A stretch of 64,000 bases of DNA from Ectocarpus siliculosus (lineage: Eukaryota > Sar > Phaeophyceae > Ectocarpales > Ectocarpaceae). Below, in pieces: positions 32,986 to 47,823 of this stretch (positions are counted from its first letter, which is position 1; every line of letters begins with the position of its first letter). The translations under genes were made by a program, and so were the position numbers. The notes beneath the pieces were generated by a model. It worked only from the letters and a program-made list of their open reading frames with translations, was not told the DNA's origin and did no database searches. Location of the stretch: positions 2,981,653 to 3,045,652 of the forward strand of contig FN649727.1 of NCBI GenBank assembly GCA_000310025.1. The letters run 5' to 3'.

Positions 32986-35383
32986 TTACCTGACGCCGAC
33001 CAGGGCCTTCAGATTCTCCTCGTACACGTCTTCTCCGGCCTCATCCCTCTCCCACCCTGCCCCCCCCCCGGACCACGCGCCCGTCGTCTCCGCCGCCCCC
33101 CCCTCCCCGCTCCAGCCCTCCCCCCCACCCATGCCGTTCGCGCCTCCCCCCTCCCGCTGACCAGAACCGTCCAACCCCGCTGCCGCCCCGCCCACCGTCT
33201 CCGGCGACGCCAGCGCCAACGGCGGCCCTTCTGAGGCCGCCTTGCCGGGCATGGCCGCGACATCAGCGGTAACGCTTGTGGCCCCCTCTCCGCCTTCGGC
33301 AGCCACGAGGCTTGGCGGTCGTGGCGGCGCTGCTACTGGTGGGTTTGAGCCCGATGTGCCGGTGCCGACCGCGGCAGAGGCAGGTGGTGGAGGCAGCGGC
33401 GACGACTTCGCCTGCTGCGAGGATGCTAAGGTCGACAACGAACGACGCCTCCGGCGGCCAGCAACTCCTGCCTTGGCCTCGCCCCCGACGGAAGCCATCC
33501 CCGCCGCCGCACGCGACATCTTGATCGTGGGGGTGGTGCTGCCGCTAGTAGCTGGTGCGGAAGTTGGTGAGGGGACCACCGGTGCGCTCTCGTCGTTCCC
33601 CGGAGGGATGCCGTTGTCAGGACCGGGCTCCGATTCCCCTGCCGCTGCTCCCGCCGTCGCGTCTGCACCCGCTCCTCTTTCTGCAAGCCCGGTGTGCTCA
33701 GGAGGGCTCGACTCGCCGACACCTCCGCCACGGTCAGGAACGGTCGGGGCTGTTGTGGCGACGCTGCTGCTGCTGCTGCTGCTGCTCCCCTCTTTGACAG
33801 GAGCAGCAGCAGCCTTGCCACCATCATCACCACCACCGCCCCCTTCGGGCTCGGCCGTTGTTGCCCACGTTGATGCTAGCGTGGCGTCGTCGTCGTCCCC
33901 CCAGAAGGACGGCCCCGTGCTTTCCGGGATCTCCTCCAGGTCCCGAAAATCGAGCTCGTCCTGGTAGCGGAAGTCTGCGGTGGCGGCGGCAGCACGGGGG
34001 GTCGCTTCCGCCACCCCCGCCGTTTCTGCTGCTGCCTCCGCTTGTGCGACGGCTGCAGCGGCGGGCTTTTCCTCTCCTCCCTCCGGAGCGCCGGTGACAC
34101 CCTCGCCGTTCTTAGCCGCCTCCTTCCTGCTTTTGGCGGTAGCACCGGAGATAGGGTTCCCGAAGACTTGCCCCTTCCCTCCAAGGCTCTCTGCCCCTCG
34201 AGTTGGTTGTGTCACTGCCTCCGCCGCTACCCCTGCCGTTGCCTGCGCTGCTTCTTCTTCGATGACTGCCATTGCCGCTAGTACGGCTTCGCGTTCCGCC
34301 TGTGCTGCCGCTGCTGCTACCGCCGACTCTTCTGCTGCTAACGCCTCCGCTGCTGACGCTAGTTCGGCTGCTGGTGCTTCTGCCTCTGCTGTTGTCTCTG
34401 GCGCTGCCTCTTGGGGAGCCTTTGCCGGTACGTCGTCGGGGAGCAAGTTCAACTTTGCGCCGGCGCCGTGCAGAGATCTTGCCGCTTTGTTGTAAGCCCG
34501 AGCAGCATCCCGCTCGCTCCTGGGCAGCTCGATCGCACCAGTAGTCAAAACAAAAAGATAACGGGTTGATATTGGACTTGCTGGGCGGGGAACGAGGCAA
34601 ACTGCGGTAGGTCATCCGAGGCGCCAACGCCATGTCACGAGCACACGTAGAATATCTGCACCACAGACAACCAACCCGGTTTCAGCAGACTGCTGTTGTC
34701 CATTGCCGTTGTCTGCTGCCACACAGATAGAGTATTCAAACCGCAATTGATGAATAGATCTAGTCTACATGACCAAGGGGCTGTACTACAGGGCCAAAAC
34801 TACATGGCAAAGCAATACAGCAGTACGGTTTGGAATAGAGCTGGTAAAACAGCAGTCTACAGGTGGTTTCTCACTCGAACGTTCCCAGCTGTCTCAGCTG
34901 TCCCTTGGACACGAGTCGAGCCTTCCACTTGCCCTTGGGTCCTCCCCAGACGCCTCGGAAATCGGACGGAATGTAGCGCGTCGATGCCCGCTGCCGCTGC
35001 CGCTTGCTGACCCTGTTGCCGGGGCTGCCGGGTGGTGCAGCTGCTGCAGGGTCCGATGGTGGCGTCGATACCTGCTGCTGCTGAGAGGTCGAGGACGACA
35101 TCATCCGCTGCTGAAAGACGCGACGAGCCGCGCGGCGCGCTGAGGGCAGCAGGGGCAGCCGCAGGGGCAGCGCTGCCGTTGTCGACAGCAGCTTTACACC
35201 ACCGGCCGACCCCAGAACGGCCCGCTTTACACCAGTTGCAGCCGGCATCACGACGGGAAATGCTGCTGTCGTGGCCCAGTGAGATACATACGAACAGCAG
35301 ACGGCGAGAGGAATCCACCTTGGCATGTCATCTGGGTGCGGAGTGTGTCCCTCCCTCTCCTGTACATGACATATGGGACACAC
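32986..35383 (-). CDS. AP2/ERF-domain protein with long low-complexity C-terminal region
   Basis: Probable DNA-binding protein. The AP2 fold is split by one intron. Exon 34875-35383 (start uncertain; in-frame ATGs at 35383 and 35104) encodes the beta-sheet half, SDFRGVWGGPKGKWKARL and RQLGTF. Exon 32986-34519 begins with the helix half, SERDAARAYNKAARSLHGAG then AKLNLLPDD. The joint TTC GA|G is in phase and reconstitutes the conserved FRGV...GKW...LGTF...AARAYD-like...AKLNF pattern. After the domain come about 460 residues rich in Ala, Glu, Gly, Ser and Pro with poly-Ser and acidic patches (FWGDDDDAT). The frame ends at TAA 32986, but the same bases form a possible donor (GTCAG|GTAACT), so additional 3' exons are possible. 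Regulation or targets unknown. Confidence 0.78.
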
Positions 35384-35597
35384 AAGATGCGGCCTAACCT
35401 CTCATTCCATTTTTTTTTTTCGGGGTTTGAAACGCCAACTTTGGCACCAGAAAATATAGACACAACTTTCTAGTTGTGTCGCCGACATCGTGTCATCGTG
35501 TCACGCTTTGACACCCGCACACCACCAAGGGCCTCTCTCCGAATTGCACCAAAAGCGCTCGCAATGATGGCTGCGATTCTCACAGTAACACTGAGGG
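35384..35597. promoter_or_regulatory. Short divergent interval between AP2 gene and ABCG gene
   Basis: 214 bp if the AP2 protein starts at 35383, 493 bp if it starts at 35104. The two genes are transcribed away from each other, so promoters must be shared or overlapping. A short T-run at 35411-35420 is the only notable tract. Confidence 0.45.
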
Positions 35598-38500
35598 TTG
35601 GTGGCGATGGGTTGGAATATGGGCAAGTATCGCGTTCATAGCGCCAGCAAGGACGACGACGACAGACCGAAAACGAACGCAAAGAGGAATTCCTACCTAC
35701 CGTTCTCGACCATGGTGTTGCACGAAGAGGATAGATCGAACGGAAAGAGCAATATGGAAGACGGCAGCGGCGACGACAACATCATGCTTGGCTTTCAGAA
35801 CGTCAGCATATCTGCCGACGATCCGCCAAAGCACATTGTCGCCAACGTCTCGGGGTTTGTGGTGAAAGGTGCGGGAAGTGCAAAGGGCAGCGGTTGCATA
35901 GATAGGAGCAATACGCCCTTTTCCCCGAATCTTGCAGCGGTTTATAAGTTGCGAAGAATTGTGTATGATCGTTGCGAAGAATGTGTATGAGCATTTCGGA
36001 GATACCAGGCTAAATTGCCGTACTCATGAGGGGACAAGAGGGCACGGTGTGATGTCAGCAGCGTCCAATAATTTCGTTTGTACTGCTGTATGTCACGCTA
36101 CATCAACATTCTTGAGGTTTCCGACCTAGACTACAGAGCTGTAGTCTACACGCCATAGGCCAAGACGCCGGATGGTCCGAACCAGCCTCGTGCCCCAAAG
36201 ACCAGTCGAAGAGATCGTCTTCACGCGGTCTATCTTCTCATTGGTTCTGTTCGACCCGAAGCGCTTGATGCGACCACGCACGTCGGAACATTTTTATGAC
36301 AAATAATGTGGACTCCGCTTTCCGATCCACAAGTGGAGTAAGCAGGCTACTGTACTTGTCGAGTGTCGTGTCTCCGTGGCGTACGTTTCACACGACGTGC
36401 TTTTCAGTGCTTGAGGTCGTTGTTCCACAACCCACTACGTCGGTATTCAAGGCAGCACATTGTTCGGCACTTGTCGCTGTCCCAACGAGTACTATGGACA
36501 CATCATCACACGCCAGTACAACAACTGATGCATGTGCTCTGTCTGCGGTACGACACAGCATCATTTTGTGCTCTGTCTGCGGTACGACACAGCATCATTT
36601 TGTTCATTGAATTTCTACACAACCTGCAGCCTACAGACAATGAGAAAGCGATCCCGGTGTTCGGCCAATAATCAATATCTGTTCATTCTTGTTCATTGCG
36701 TTTCATCAAATGCTTTTAGGTGGCATTACCGCTGTTCTTGGGCCTTCGAGTTCGGGAAAATCAGTTCTTATGAAGGTCCTCACCGGCCGGCTGCCCACGC
36801 TCTCATGTGCTGGGGAGGTGAGGTCTTACGATTCATTGTTGAAGTAAAACTGCCGTTCTTTCCGTATTCATGGACAACGTTGGAACTCCCCCCCCGGACG
36901 CGTATTAGTCACACGACACGATGACTTTGGAACGACGTTGCATTCCCAAGTATCTTGTACTGGATACAACCTGGAAGAGTTTTCGTCGGCAACAAAATCG
37001 TAGCATCATCCGATTTGTTGTTACCCACAGAGAAAGTAAACACCAACTCAACCACGTCGGTTGCACCAGCACCGCTGTCTTACCCCCCTTAAACGTCCCT
37101 CCTTCGACATACAAACGCAACCAAGCGACTAATCAACTGATCGACTGACGGCATCAGGTAACCTTCTGCGGCAAGCGGATTGATCCGAACTCACAGGATA
37201 ATGGTTTCGGTTTTGTGCCTCAGGAGGATAGCCTTATCGGTGAGAGAAAAATGTTGGCTAGGCCGTGTGCTTGTTCAGCTTGTTTTAATTGTTGAACTGC
37301 TACTTACAGCAGTATTGTTCTCTCAACATATACAAATGTCGGAGAGCACAATTGTACCAATCGCCTCCATTGTTAACGTAGTAGCACTCACAGGACATCA
37401 TTCCATCTATGTTATCCTTTGTGCCTCCAGGTGTTTACCCAATTTGTTTGCCCGCTTGCCATTCATTCTGGGGCTTGATTACGCCTGTCCATGTCTGTAG
37501 AGCCTTGTTGATCTGCCAACAAAAAATAGAGATATATGCGCGTCGTTAAAGGTCGAGAATGCTTGTGAGCAACAACTTCTGTTTCGGGCTTTCGTACAAC
37601 AGCGATCGCACAACCTCAAGGGGTACGGCAACCAACCCTAGAACTCTGCATGCATCTCTCGGCCCGTGCGTGGCCTTCTCCACCGTTGGATCGACAGCGA
37701 TTACCATTCCACAAGAATATATCGCTCTTAGTTCCCAGATTGCCCACCGTAGCTTAGCTTCTTACGTCTTCCAAGGCTGGTAGCGTACAATAAGCGGCCG
37801 CCGTGTTTCCAGCGTAATATTTCTGTTTCAACGCACGGGCGTACTTTCCTTGTCCCCCCTCCTGCCCCCTGGCCACCCCTCCCCCATTCGCGCTAAGCCT
37901 TGCTGCCACCGCGTGCCTACTTGCCTCCCGAACAACAATAGGCGACCTCACGATTCGAGAAACATTCGAAGTCGCGGCGAGGTTGAGGAATGTGGGAACG
38001 ATTGAGGAGGCGAGCAAGGCTTCCAATGAGGTATGTTTATCTCCAGCTCATCTTTGATACTCTTTTGAAAAATTAGTTGAGCACCCTCTCCTTCTGTGGA
38101 CAGAAACGAACAAAATGTAGGAATATCACCACTCAAACGCGTAAGGGAGGGCGACGGCAATACGTAATACGTGAGCAGGCGCGAGTCACGTCGTGTGTTC
38201 CGCTACCATGGGCGTACACTACTGCCGGCTTAGACAGTATGACCTCCGTTGTATGCACTGCATAGAGACGCCCCGTTTTGCTAGCACCACACGTCGAGTC
38301 AAGGGTGGGGCCCAGGCAAGGCAGGCGACGACTCAACATGCAGTTTTGCTGAAGGGTGAAATGAAGGTGCCCAGCCAAAAACTACCCGCGGGCGATATCC
38401 ATATCCCCCAAAAGGCGGTAGTGCATCGCTCTCTTGATGACGTCGCCACGCATTCAGTTCGGGACAACGATTGCCTGCCGTTCGTGGAAAAACCTCAGAC

Positions 38501-41500
38501 GTCATGCGGTACAAATGGAAGTTTTGACGTTGCGATGGAGAACCTCCACCCTTCCTGACTGGACATAAAGATCGATCGCGTCCCCGTACAACACATTTTT
38601 CAACGTCAACCTAATACAAAACGATGCAGGTGATTAATGGGCTGGGGTTGAGCAAGGTGGGGGACAACGTCATCGGCACGATTCTCAAGCGCGGGCTGTC
38701 CGGCGGCGAAAAGAGGAGGACCACGGTGGGACAAGAGCTTGTCGTCAAGCAAGCGATGGCGTTCTTGGGTGAGTCAGTGATCGGTCCGTCGTCGGTGCGG
38801 GTGAACTGTCGTCCAACCCATACGCCGCCACTTGTACACTGTTGCATGTGAAAGTGCTTGTTTTTTTCCGGGAGGACTCGCGGTCTGGAGTTACGCCCTT
38901 CTTCCTCTACGAGGGAAAGAGCCCGATACACAGAGAGCAATTGAGATCGTAGGAACGAATGCGTCGGAAAGAGAAGAGGTTATCCAACCTCACGATACGC
39001 AAAGGCAGAGTCCAGCACATTCTATACGAAACGAGTGCATTGGAGCCGCGGCTGCTTTCTCCCCCACAAGAAACGAGCATGGTCGTGCAAACATCCCAAG
39101 TCTTACAAAAAGCATGGATCACTCCAAAGGGCAACGTGCGTGGAGACGCTGGAGGTTGAATTTCGGATTGTGGTAGAAACAGATCTCTTCGTTTTCCCAA
39201 TATAGACCTCCGCAAATCAGCGGTGAAATTGTCTCAACATAATCATGAATACTTTCGACCTGATACTACTGTTTTAACGATGGGGATTCGTTCACATGCT
39301 CACAGCGTTGTATTGTGTGCCACACGCCGCAAACGCTTTTTCTCCACGTGTTTGATCATGTTTTTGACGTGATCAGATGAGCCTACCTCGGGATTGGACG
39401 GCACGGCTGCATACGATGTCCTCAAGGTAGAGTGCTAAATCACATGAAAGAAAAAATTCAATACGACACCGTTGTCCCTTGTACCAAAAGGATGTGTCTC
39501 GTTCGTTTAAGGGGAGGGTGTGCACAGGCTGCTATGTTTGCAGTGCGCATATAATTACTGTCTTGATTGTGTTTAAGCTGGAAGTAGCCATCGGAGGTGC
39601 GACCGCAGCGCATGGGTGCTTAAGGAATCCGTTCAGCGAAAGGGTTGGCGCCTCTCGTGGGCATGCAGTTCGGACATAAGCCTGTGATTTAACACTTTGA
39701 GCCGCAACGAAAGGCATGATACGCTCACCGATGCTTCGCTTGGTTCCAGGCGCAAAGAGGAAAGCCCTTTCTGGCGCTTCCAATCACAATACGTTGCACC
39801 CATATATCCCATCAAAATGCAGCGCTCTTGATTTTGTTGCTTCACGACAGAACACACAATATAGCGCTCTTGGCTGGCGTTTGTAGGCAGTCTCGCGGGA
39901 TGGGAGTCTTGATGCATTGATATGTACAACGCGCGAATCCCTCCCCTAGCTTCTAAGTGTTGCAATCGAGAAAAAACAACAACGCCAGAACGGTCGTTGT
40001 ACGCTCTTGCACCTGCGCGCGCATAGACGGTCAAGGACTTTACGACCAGAAGCAAGGGCGGCTTCTCGGTGATCATGAGCATTCACCAGCCCAACGGGCG
40101 TATCCTCGAGTTATTTGACCACATCCTGTTGCTCGGAAGGTGAAAACAACGACAGCATTTAGCGTTTCTATCACGATAGATACCTGACCAACGTGTGCTT
40201 TATTTCGAGCAAAAACCAGGATTGTTGATGGGGGCACTCGAGTTGTTTACGATGCATACATAGCTCCACAACGTTGTGAGTAGGATACAACGATAGGCAC
40301 AGGGATAGGAGGGAGAGCCATAATGAGGCAATGCATAGCAATTAGCAAGTGTTCGCAAAGCGTCGCAGGTACGAAAAGGCACATGAGGTGCACATCTCGG
40401 GTGACGGGCAAAGTACACTAAATGGACTATATGCCTGCTCAAAGTGGCTCGTTCAGCTCAACGGCAGCACGTCTAATCGAATGACTACCCTTCCGAGGCA
40501 CTCACCATGTGTAACCGGTGGATCTCAACCCCCGTGCTGCCTGTTTTTGCCTAACGTTTTTCTTTCGATCGTGTATACTCAAATCACAGAGGAGGGTCGA
40601 TATTTTTCGGCACCCTGCCGGAAGCGATCCAACACTTCACGGACATCGGCCACCCGCCCCCCGCCGGGCAGGTCCCGACAGACTTCTTTATGCAGGCGAG
40701 CATGAACAACCGCATTGATCTGGGGGGGGGTGGGGGGGGTACCCCACTTGCGCCCAAACACGCAGTCCAGGAAGACGATGGCCGCTTGGTTGGTAATGTG
40801 CCTAGAGCGAAAGAAAGGGTTATTTCCAAGTAAAACCGCGCGGTTGGGTATGGAGAACCTCGAGGAAGCCCTGTGGTAGGCAGGCCTCTCGACCCTCGCC
40901 CGCACCGTGTATGATGGCTTATGTTAATGACAAGAAATAACTTTAGACGTCACTCGCAGTGGATCGGCCACCAAGTCGGCCGTTGAATCTAACAGCCCGT
41001 TCCCCCGTCTAAATAATGTGTGTTGTTGTGGTTGGCCGAACGAAAACGGCACCGGCAACGCAGGTGACGGAAGGTTCAATCGCACTGCCGACTATGGGCG
41101 ACATCAACTTCACTCAGGTCTACGCCACGTCCGACACGCACGCAAATACGGTCCACGTGAGACTTGTTCGAGATACAGCCAAACTGTATGCAGATGTACC
41201 GTACTGCCCGCATACCATACACCAAGCGTGTAACGCATGAACGGAAATAATTATCTGGATTTGGTTTTCTACAAAAGGATGCGGGGTGGAAGGTTCAATC
41301 ACATCACCCCATGGGTTTCCAGTATTGTCTCGCATGTGCGAACCAAGGTGACGACATAGGTAGATATGAGGCGTCAGTGTGCGCAAAGGGAAAGTAAACC
41401 TGCCCCTTTTTACTGTCTATCCGTCCTCAGGACCTCAGCACACTACTTTTTACAAGGCCTGTAGTCTAATCTGCAGTCTGACTCCATGTATGACCAGCCA

Positions 41501-44500
41501 ATGGTGGCGACCCCGGTTGTATCTTTGGTCTTCGACCTACAACTTCGTCAGAGACAACAATATGGGTTTAGTTTCCACCGACGCTTCAACTATTTCCGTC
41601 GATATAACACCCACAAGGCGCAAGAGTAAGGCCCTGGCGAGACTGGCAAACGTCGCCTTTCATGTATTCTAATTTCTTATAGACGACGCTGGAGGTAGAG
41701 GCAAGAACTGGCGAACATGCTTGCAAAGGCTAATCCTCTCCCCTGGTGGTTTCACGCACACAAACACGCACAGGCGCTAGAGATTAGCAAGGCGAAAATG
41801 CTTGTGAGGCTAACCAATGGTATCGTGAACCCCACATTCGAGCGGCCGGGCTTCCTGAGGCAGTTGTCTACTCTATTGTGGCGCGATTCCGTGGTTGCCG
41901 TGCGAGATCCCACCCTGTACTACCTCCAGGTGAGTCAATGGGCTCTCGTGTACGCCATTTAGATCAAAAAGAATCGTCGTTGGCGAACCACTTCCACAGG
42001 CTGCACCAGGTACCATACGATACAACACGCCTTACCATGTGCAGTGCACCTGGATACTGAAGCGTTGAGGTCCCACCGGAACTCAACACGATAGAGAACC
42101 ACCCACTGCCTAAGTGGACCTCGCCGAGGTCTTGTGAGGCGCTTGTGTTCAAGGTTAGCAGGCGAAAACAAAAGAAATCCAGGACCAATAACCTCCTGGA
42201 GGTCGGTTCGGGCGGGGTCGGATTAGATTTTGAGGTGGGTTTGATGAGACCACGTTCGTTGTGAAAAATGTGCGCCATGTTTTCGACACCAGCTCTGTCG
42301 TTCTTTTGTACAGCTTGCCACAGTTACTCTATCTCGATGTCACTCCGTGTAATGAACGCCGAACACTTTTGGAAACCCGCCGTCATGTGCGGGAGGAACA
42401 CCAACATGGTAAAACACTCGATTCAGATAAACACGGCTCGTTTGTTTGAACCAGAGAGTGGGGATACTCGGTGGGACGAGGACGAGGGCGGAGTGAAGTC
42501 ACCCGAGACCTGTTTCGGTAGGAATTGCTTGAAACCGTTTCTGGTTGGTACTTAAAAAGGTAACTCTATTCTGCATACATCCTATTTGGCGGAATAATTG
42601 ACTTCACATATAAATTGGACATTGCCTCTACGTGCACCCGCACGCTACTTTTAAGACACGCCTATGAGACGCCGACGATTCGTGCGTGCGCCCTTCTTGC
42701 TTTCGCACAGCCAACTACATACCTTCTACAAGAACAATGGGATGATGACGCAAGTTTTTAAGCCCCCGCCGAAGCAAGCCTAGGTTTGAACCGTTAATCG
42801 CCAACACGTATCTTTCAAACCCCCTTACCTGGAACAGGGCCTCTTTCGTCTCGCCCCTGTACAACTCCACGAAGCCTCGTGCCCCCGCTGCCTTCAACCT
42901 CCCCGCCCTGCGATCGCCTCTTTTCGTGCTTGTCGCCCCTTGCCAAAAGTTTGTCTTGCACGTGCTGTACGGTTTCTTCGTCGGGACTACCTTCTGGAAT
43001 GTTCCAACGACTCTCGACGACCGCCAGACACAGCTAGCGGCGTCGTGCATGTGGATCATCATGCTTCAGTCTTATGTGCACGTTTTCAAGGTGAACTCCA
43101 GTCTTGTCGTTACTCTCTCAATCCCTCAGACTATTGGCAAGTACACGTCACAATCAAACTGATAGGCACGGCCTCCTTGCAGAGTGGTTGTCGTACGATG
43201 CATCCGTCGCTCTCACCATACCTTGTCAACGCCTGCTGCCTGCTCGAGCGTTCGAAGAACGTGATCTAGGTAAGACTAGAAACAATCGAAACGCACATAT
43301 TATTTCGTCACTATTTATTGCATGCACGTATACATAGGGTCACTGAGTGCTGATGGCATTTTTTATCACCCCAACCACACTTTTGCAGGGTAGAGCTGAT
43401 GCCTTACATGCTCACTGTATGCAAAAAATCGATGGAGGAATCATCTGTACGTATGGCTCATCAGATGTCAAATTTACACTCTGACCGCCCCGCCCCGTCG
43501 TAGTACGCACCAACTAACACCCAGAACAACGTTCTGCTAACAACATGCGCGGTGCACTTTCAGGTATTCTACCTCGTGAACAGCAATCGGCGGTTTGCCA
43601 ATGAACGCTCCAACCTGTCGTATGGAGTGACGTCGTTCTTCCTCGCTGAGACGATCGTGACGTGTCTGGCGCAGCTCCTGTGGGTTCCCGGGTGCTCTCT
43701 TGCGTTCTTCATGGTGAGTCAGTCTTCTCAACATAGCGGGTTCTTGGTGACAGCTAGAACGCATTATATTTTCCAGCGCATCACACAAAGAAGTAATGCT
43801 TGTGATCAAAATTTCGCGCCCCCTGGTACATACACTCGAAACAGCTGGTCGGGAGCGGAGTAGGCGATTCAGCGTGCCACTTGCTACCTCGGGTACACGG
43901 AAGGTGTCACTTCTCAGTACGCATTTTCCTACGCGCGGCCCTCAGACGTATGTGTTTGGTCTACCTGTAGCAAAGAGTTTCCGCTAAGATTTCGCTTCAA
44001 CTCGCTCACAATTATTTTGCTTCTTCAGACAAAGCGCGCCATCTTGCTGACGTTTCGTCATTTTCTGAAAAATGTTCGGTTCGCGATCGGACAGATTGGC
44101 CTCCCGGCAGACGCGTACCTATTCTCCATGCTGGCGCTTTACGTGGGGGCGCTCGCCGCGGAGGGGATGATCAACCTCATCACCAAGTTTACGTGCGTGA
44201 CAACTGCGTATGACTGCTGTCCACAATATAGTTTTCTTGTGGGACACACTGTACGGTAGGTCTTAAAACGTTACGTCTCTAAATCTCGTTTGATTTATTC
44301 TTCAACAACGAAACCATCTGCCAATACCTTTGGTAGCGTTGCCGGTTCGCGTACTCTGCCTCTTGGCGGGCGGGAAAAGCGACTAACCTCAACAAGCACC
44401 GCGACCTGACTGTCGTACCTTCGGCAGGAACAACCCGAGCATCGCGATCGTGATATCGCAGGCGGCCCTAGTGATCCTCACCGTCTTCGCCGGAGGCATC

Positions 44501-45683
44501 TTTATCCCTTTCGACGAGGTAGCGCCACGTACAGTACAGAATGCGCCCGCACTACAGAACCTCTAGTGTCGGCCGAGGTATCAGTTCCTAGGGTCATGCT
44601 ACGAATGGTCGCTATATAGGTTTAGTGTAGGGATTCTTAACCGAGCTCACAAATGGTGCTCAAGTTCTTAAATTGGGTATTTTTTTTAGCTCAATTTCTT
44701 AACTCCCTGGCTCGTTCTGTATGTATCTCTCACCCATTATTCGTACAGATGCGTCCAACCTTCAGATCACGTTCAGACCCGTCTCGTCACGTGCTCTACA
44801 CGTGGTAGTAGGCGTTTGCTCTGCCCTTGATACCGTAGCAGTTCGAACTTCGTTCTTGGTGTTGAAAAGAGTATAGGCGAGCCTGACACGAATGGTGCAG
44901 GCTGCACTCATACAACACACCCGCACGAAAAATATCCGCAGATCCCGGAGTACTGGAGCTGGGTGGAGGTCTGGTCCGTCTACAAGCACTGCTCTCGAGC
45001 TTTTCTGATGGCCATCTTTGAGGTGAGGTAGAAACAACTGTCATGTTTAAGTACGAGAGTCCACAACTAGCCCACGTCGGCTACACAAACCTTGAGGAGA
45101 TAATGCCTCCCCTCTACATTATTACCCCTCCGTTCGAACCAAGCCGTTTGATGGGAACAAACCACTTGGAGGCGTTAATTGGGATGAACACAACCTCTTG
45201 GTTCGTCTTCGGTGTGGATCACGGGTATGTCGTTTATAAATGAACGCAGTTGCAGAGGTGTGAGTTGAACACACTCAGTTGAAATAGCCCTACACCGAAA
45301 TAACGATCGAAAGTGTAGGTTCCGTGGCGAGATTTGTTGAAAAAAATCAAGGCGCACGCGTTCATTACCAGCAGGGGGTGGGGAAGGGGAGAGGGCAGAA
45401 AGAATGTGCCCTTCCGTTGGACGGGGCTTGGAGGATCAGATGAGCTAGATATATAATCGATTCAGGTCGTCTACAGATGATTTGTGTACCAGAGAGACAG
45501 ACACTCTCCCTGAACGGCATTGATATCTACGTTACTTCCAACATGTGGTTTTGGTCCTGGCGCCGGGCACGCGTTGATATCTTGGGCTGCATACACACAA
45601 CGACGAACCACATATTGGGGGATGAGCTTATGTGACCAACCAAAGTAGCAAATATAGCAGCAGCAACAACGACAACCACCACT

Positions 45684-45720
<37 letters not shown>

Positions 45721-47792
45721 GCAGCAGCAAACAAGATCTAGTCTACCTCGTAGCTAATCTTTTCCCCCCTTCTCTTGCGCGTCGTGCCGTGCGTAAACGC
45801 AGGCATACTCCCCCCACACTCGCAAACACAAACACACGTACATAAATATATGCGTCTCTCTTTTGTTCCCCCCTCGGTAGCACGTGCTGTACGACTGTCC
45901 GTCGGGTTCGGTGACGCTGACGACCCCGGACGACTCCACCGCCAACCAAGGCTGGTGCACGACGTTCCAGGACACGTACGAGTGCAACGAGAGCTTCGAC
46001 GATAATACCATGCTCTGCGAGGTGAACGATGCGTGGTGTGCGCCACGTTGTGGTGACCGGGGGTAATAAAAAGTCACGCCCCGTCCTCTTTTTCATTGTC
46101 GCCGACGTTGTTGCTCGATTTCTTTTTCCCTTCCACAGATAGATGATGAACAAAGAGGCGATGAGGGTGTGCGCATGCGTATGAGGGGACGTGTTTTTTA
46201 CCTGTGGAAAACTGTAATTTGACGCGCGTGGAGGCTGCTTCCTCGATAAGGATGCAACAGGGTCGCAGGCGCAATGTGTTCGGCGGAACGCATTACTATC
46301 ACGGCATGTGCGATAGTGTGGCTCACCCTATAAGCACCCGGGCGGATACATTTGTCCTTTTTCGATGCAGGTGGAAGGAACCGTAGTACTGGACATCAAC
46401 GCGGGCGGGCTCTCGGGAAACAAGTGGAATTTCCTCGGCCATACCATCGCGCTGGTCGTGGTGTTCCGCGCCGGCGTGTTATTTTTCCTCAAGTGAGCCC
46501 CAACGATTTTTTTGGTTGAAACTCGTCAGCGGCAAGATTGTCGCCAAACGTATTAAAGCGCTGCTTGTCGCTTCGACTTGCCTCCAAAACAGCCGTGTTT
46601 GGTTTGTACGCCGGCAACGTGCACAAAGCACGTGACAGGGTCCGGATAAGGAGCGCTACTATCCTACTATAACAGCAAAATAGTATGGTGATTGTGTTGG
46701 CCGGTTTCGGTTGTTGAGCTCGAAACCTCTCAGCTTGTACAAAAAGAGACAGCCACGTAAAACGTATCGCCGACGAGATATTCTGTACGAGCACATCCAA
46801 CAGCAACATGGAGACGACAATAATAGCAGCGTTGGTTTGATGGACGACGGCTAGTGGTACACCGCACCGGTGGACTCATCTCACCCTGACAACAGCAACG
46901 ACGACGACCCTGGCAAAATAAGATGAGTTTCAACCACACTCACTCACAGGTTCCCCAAGGAGGCCATCATCCATGCCATCAAATCCCGCCTAGCCTCCCC
47001 CGTAGTCAGTACTTCCCTGCAGCACCAGTCGGAGATCCAGATGCTCTGGGGCGAGGTGAGGAGATTTGTATGGACAGACGTCGTGTGTATGCTATTGCCT
47101 TGGAATAGATGCCCTGCGGTGTCACAACAATAGGAGAAAAACTGCAAACTGTGCATGGTAGCCGTAATATACGAGCACGGGTTGGCCCTCTCCGACGGTG
47201 GGCACCCTGGTCAGTGTGTAGGCCTTGGGGGAAAACCCATACACCGCAGAGAATGTTCACTATCTTGGTGAAATCGCTGACAACAATAATTTCTTGGACG
47301 TTACATCAACGATCAAGACACATACATGCACAATCCCATAGGTTGTCTAGTTAATCTTCCGCTTGTTTCTTCCATATCCGTACTTGCAGCCTCTTGTCGA
47401 ACGACAAAAAGTTATTGCCGTTTTTCCGGAAAGGCCGTTCGTTTTGGCTGTACAACCAAACTGTCGGGAATTACCGCTTATCGTTTTAGCGGCGACACCG
47501 TTTCAGGATCGCATACAACTCGCTCTGGGTGTCGCGCTGTACGGCAGACACAAGGTCATTTTTTTTCTCGTGATCACTCATTTCTACGTCGAAGAGTGTG
47601 GCTGGCGATGTTGGTATGGTGAACTGCCACACCAGAAGTTTCGTAAATGGACGAAGAAGATGAATATTAACATTTACACAATTCACATATTGTACACTTT
47701 TCCAAAAGCACGAGGTGGGAAAAGCAAACGTCATTGGCGTCGGTCGTTCTTCGTTGCGTCACCGGCACCTCTCCCCACCCAAACCGAAACTG

Positions 47793-47823
<31 letters not shown>

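Noticed and set aside
33242-33967. Long plus-strand open frame (about 240 codons, Pro/Ala/Ser-rich)
   Set aside because: It lies antisense to the AP2 protein exon; its length is a by-product of GC-rich codons on the other strand and it has no domain.
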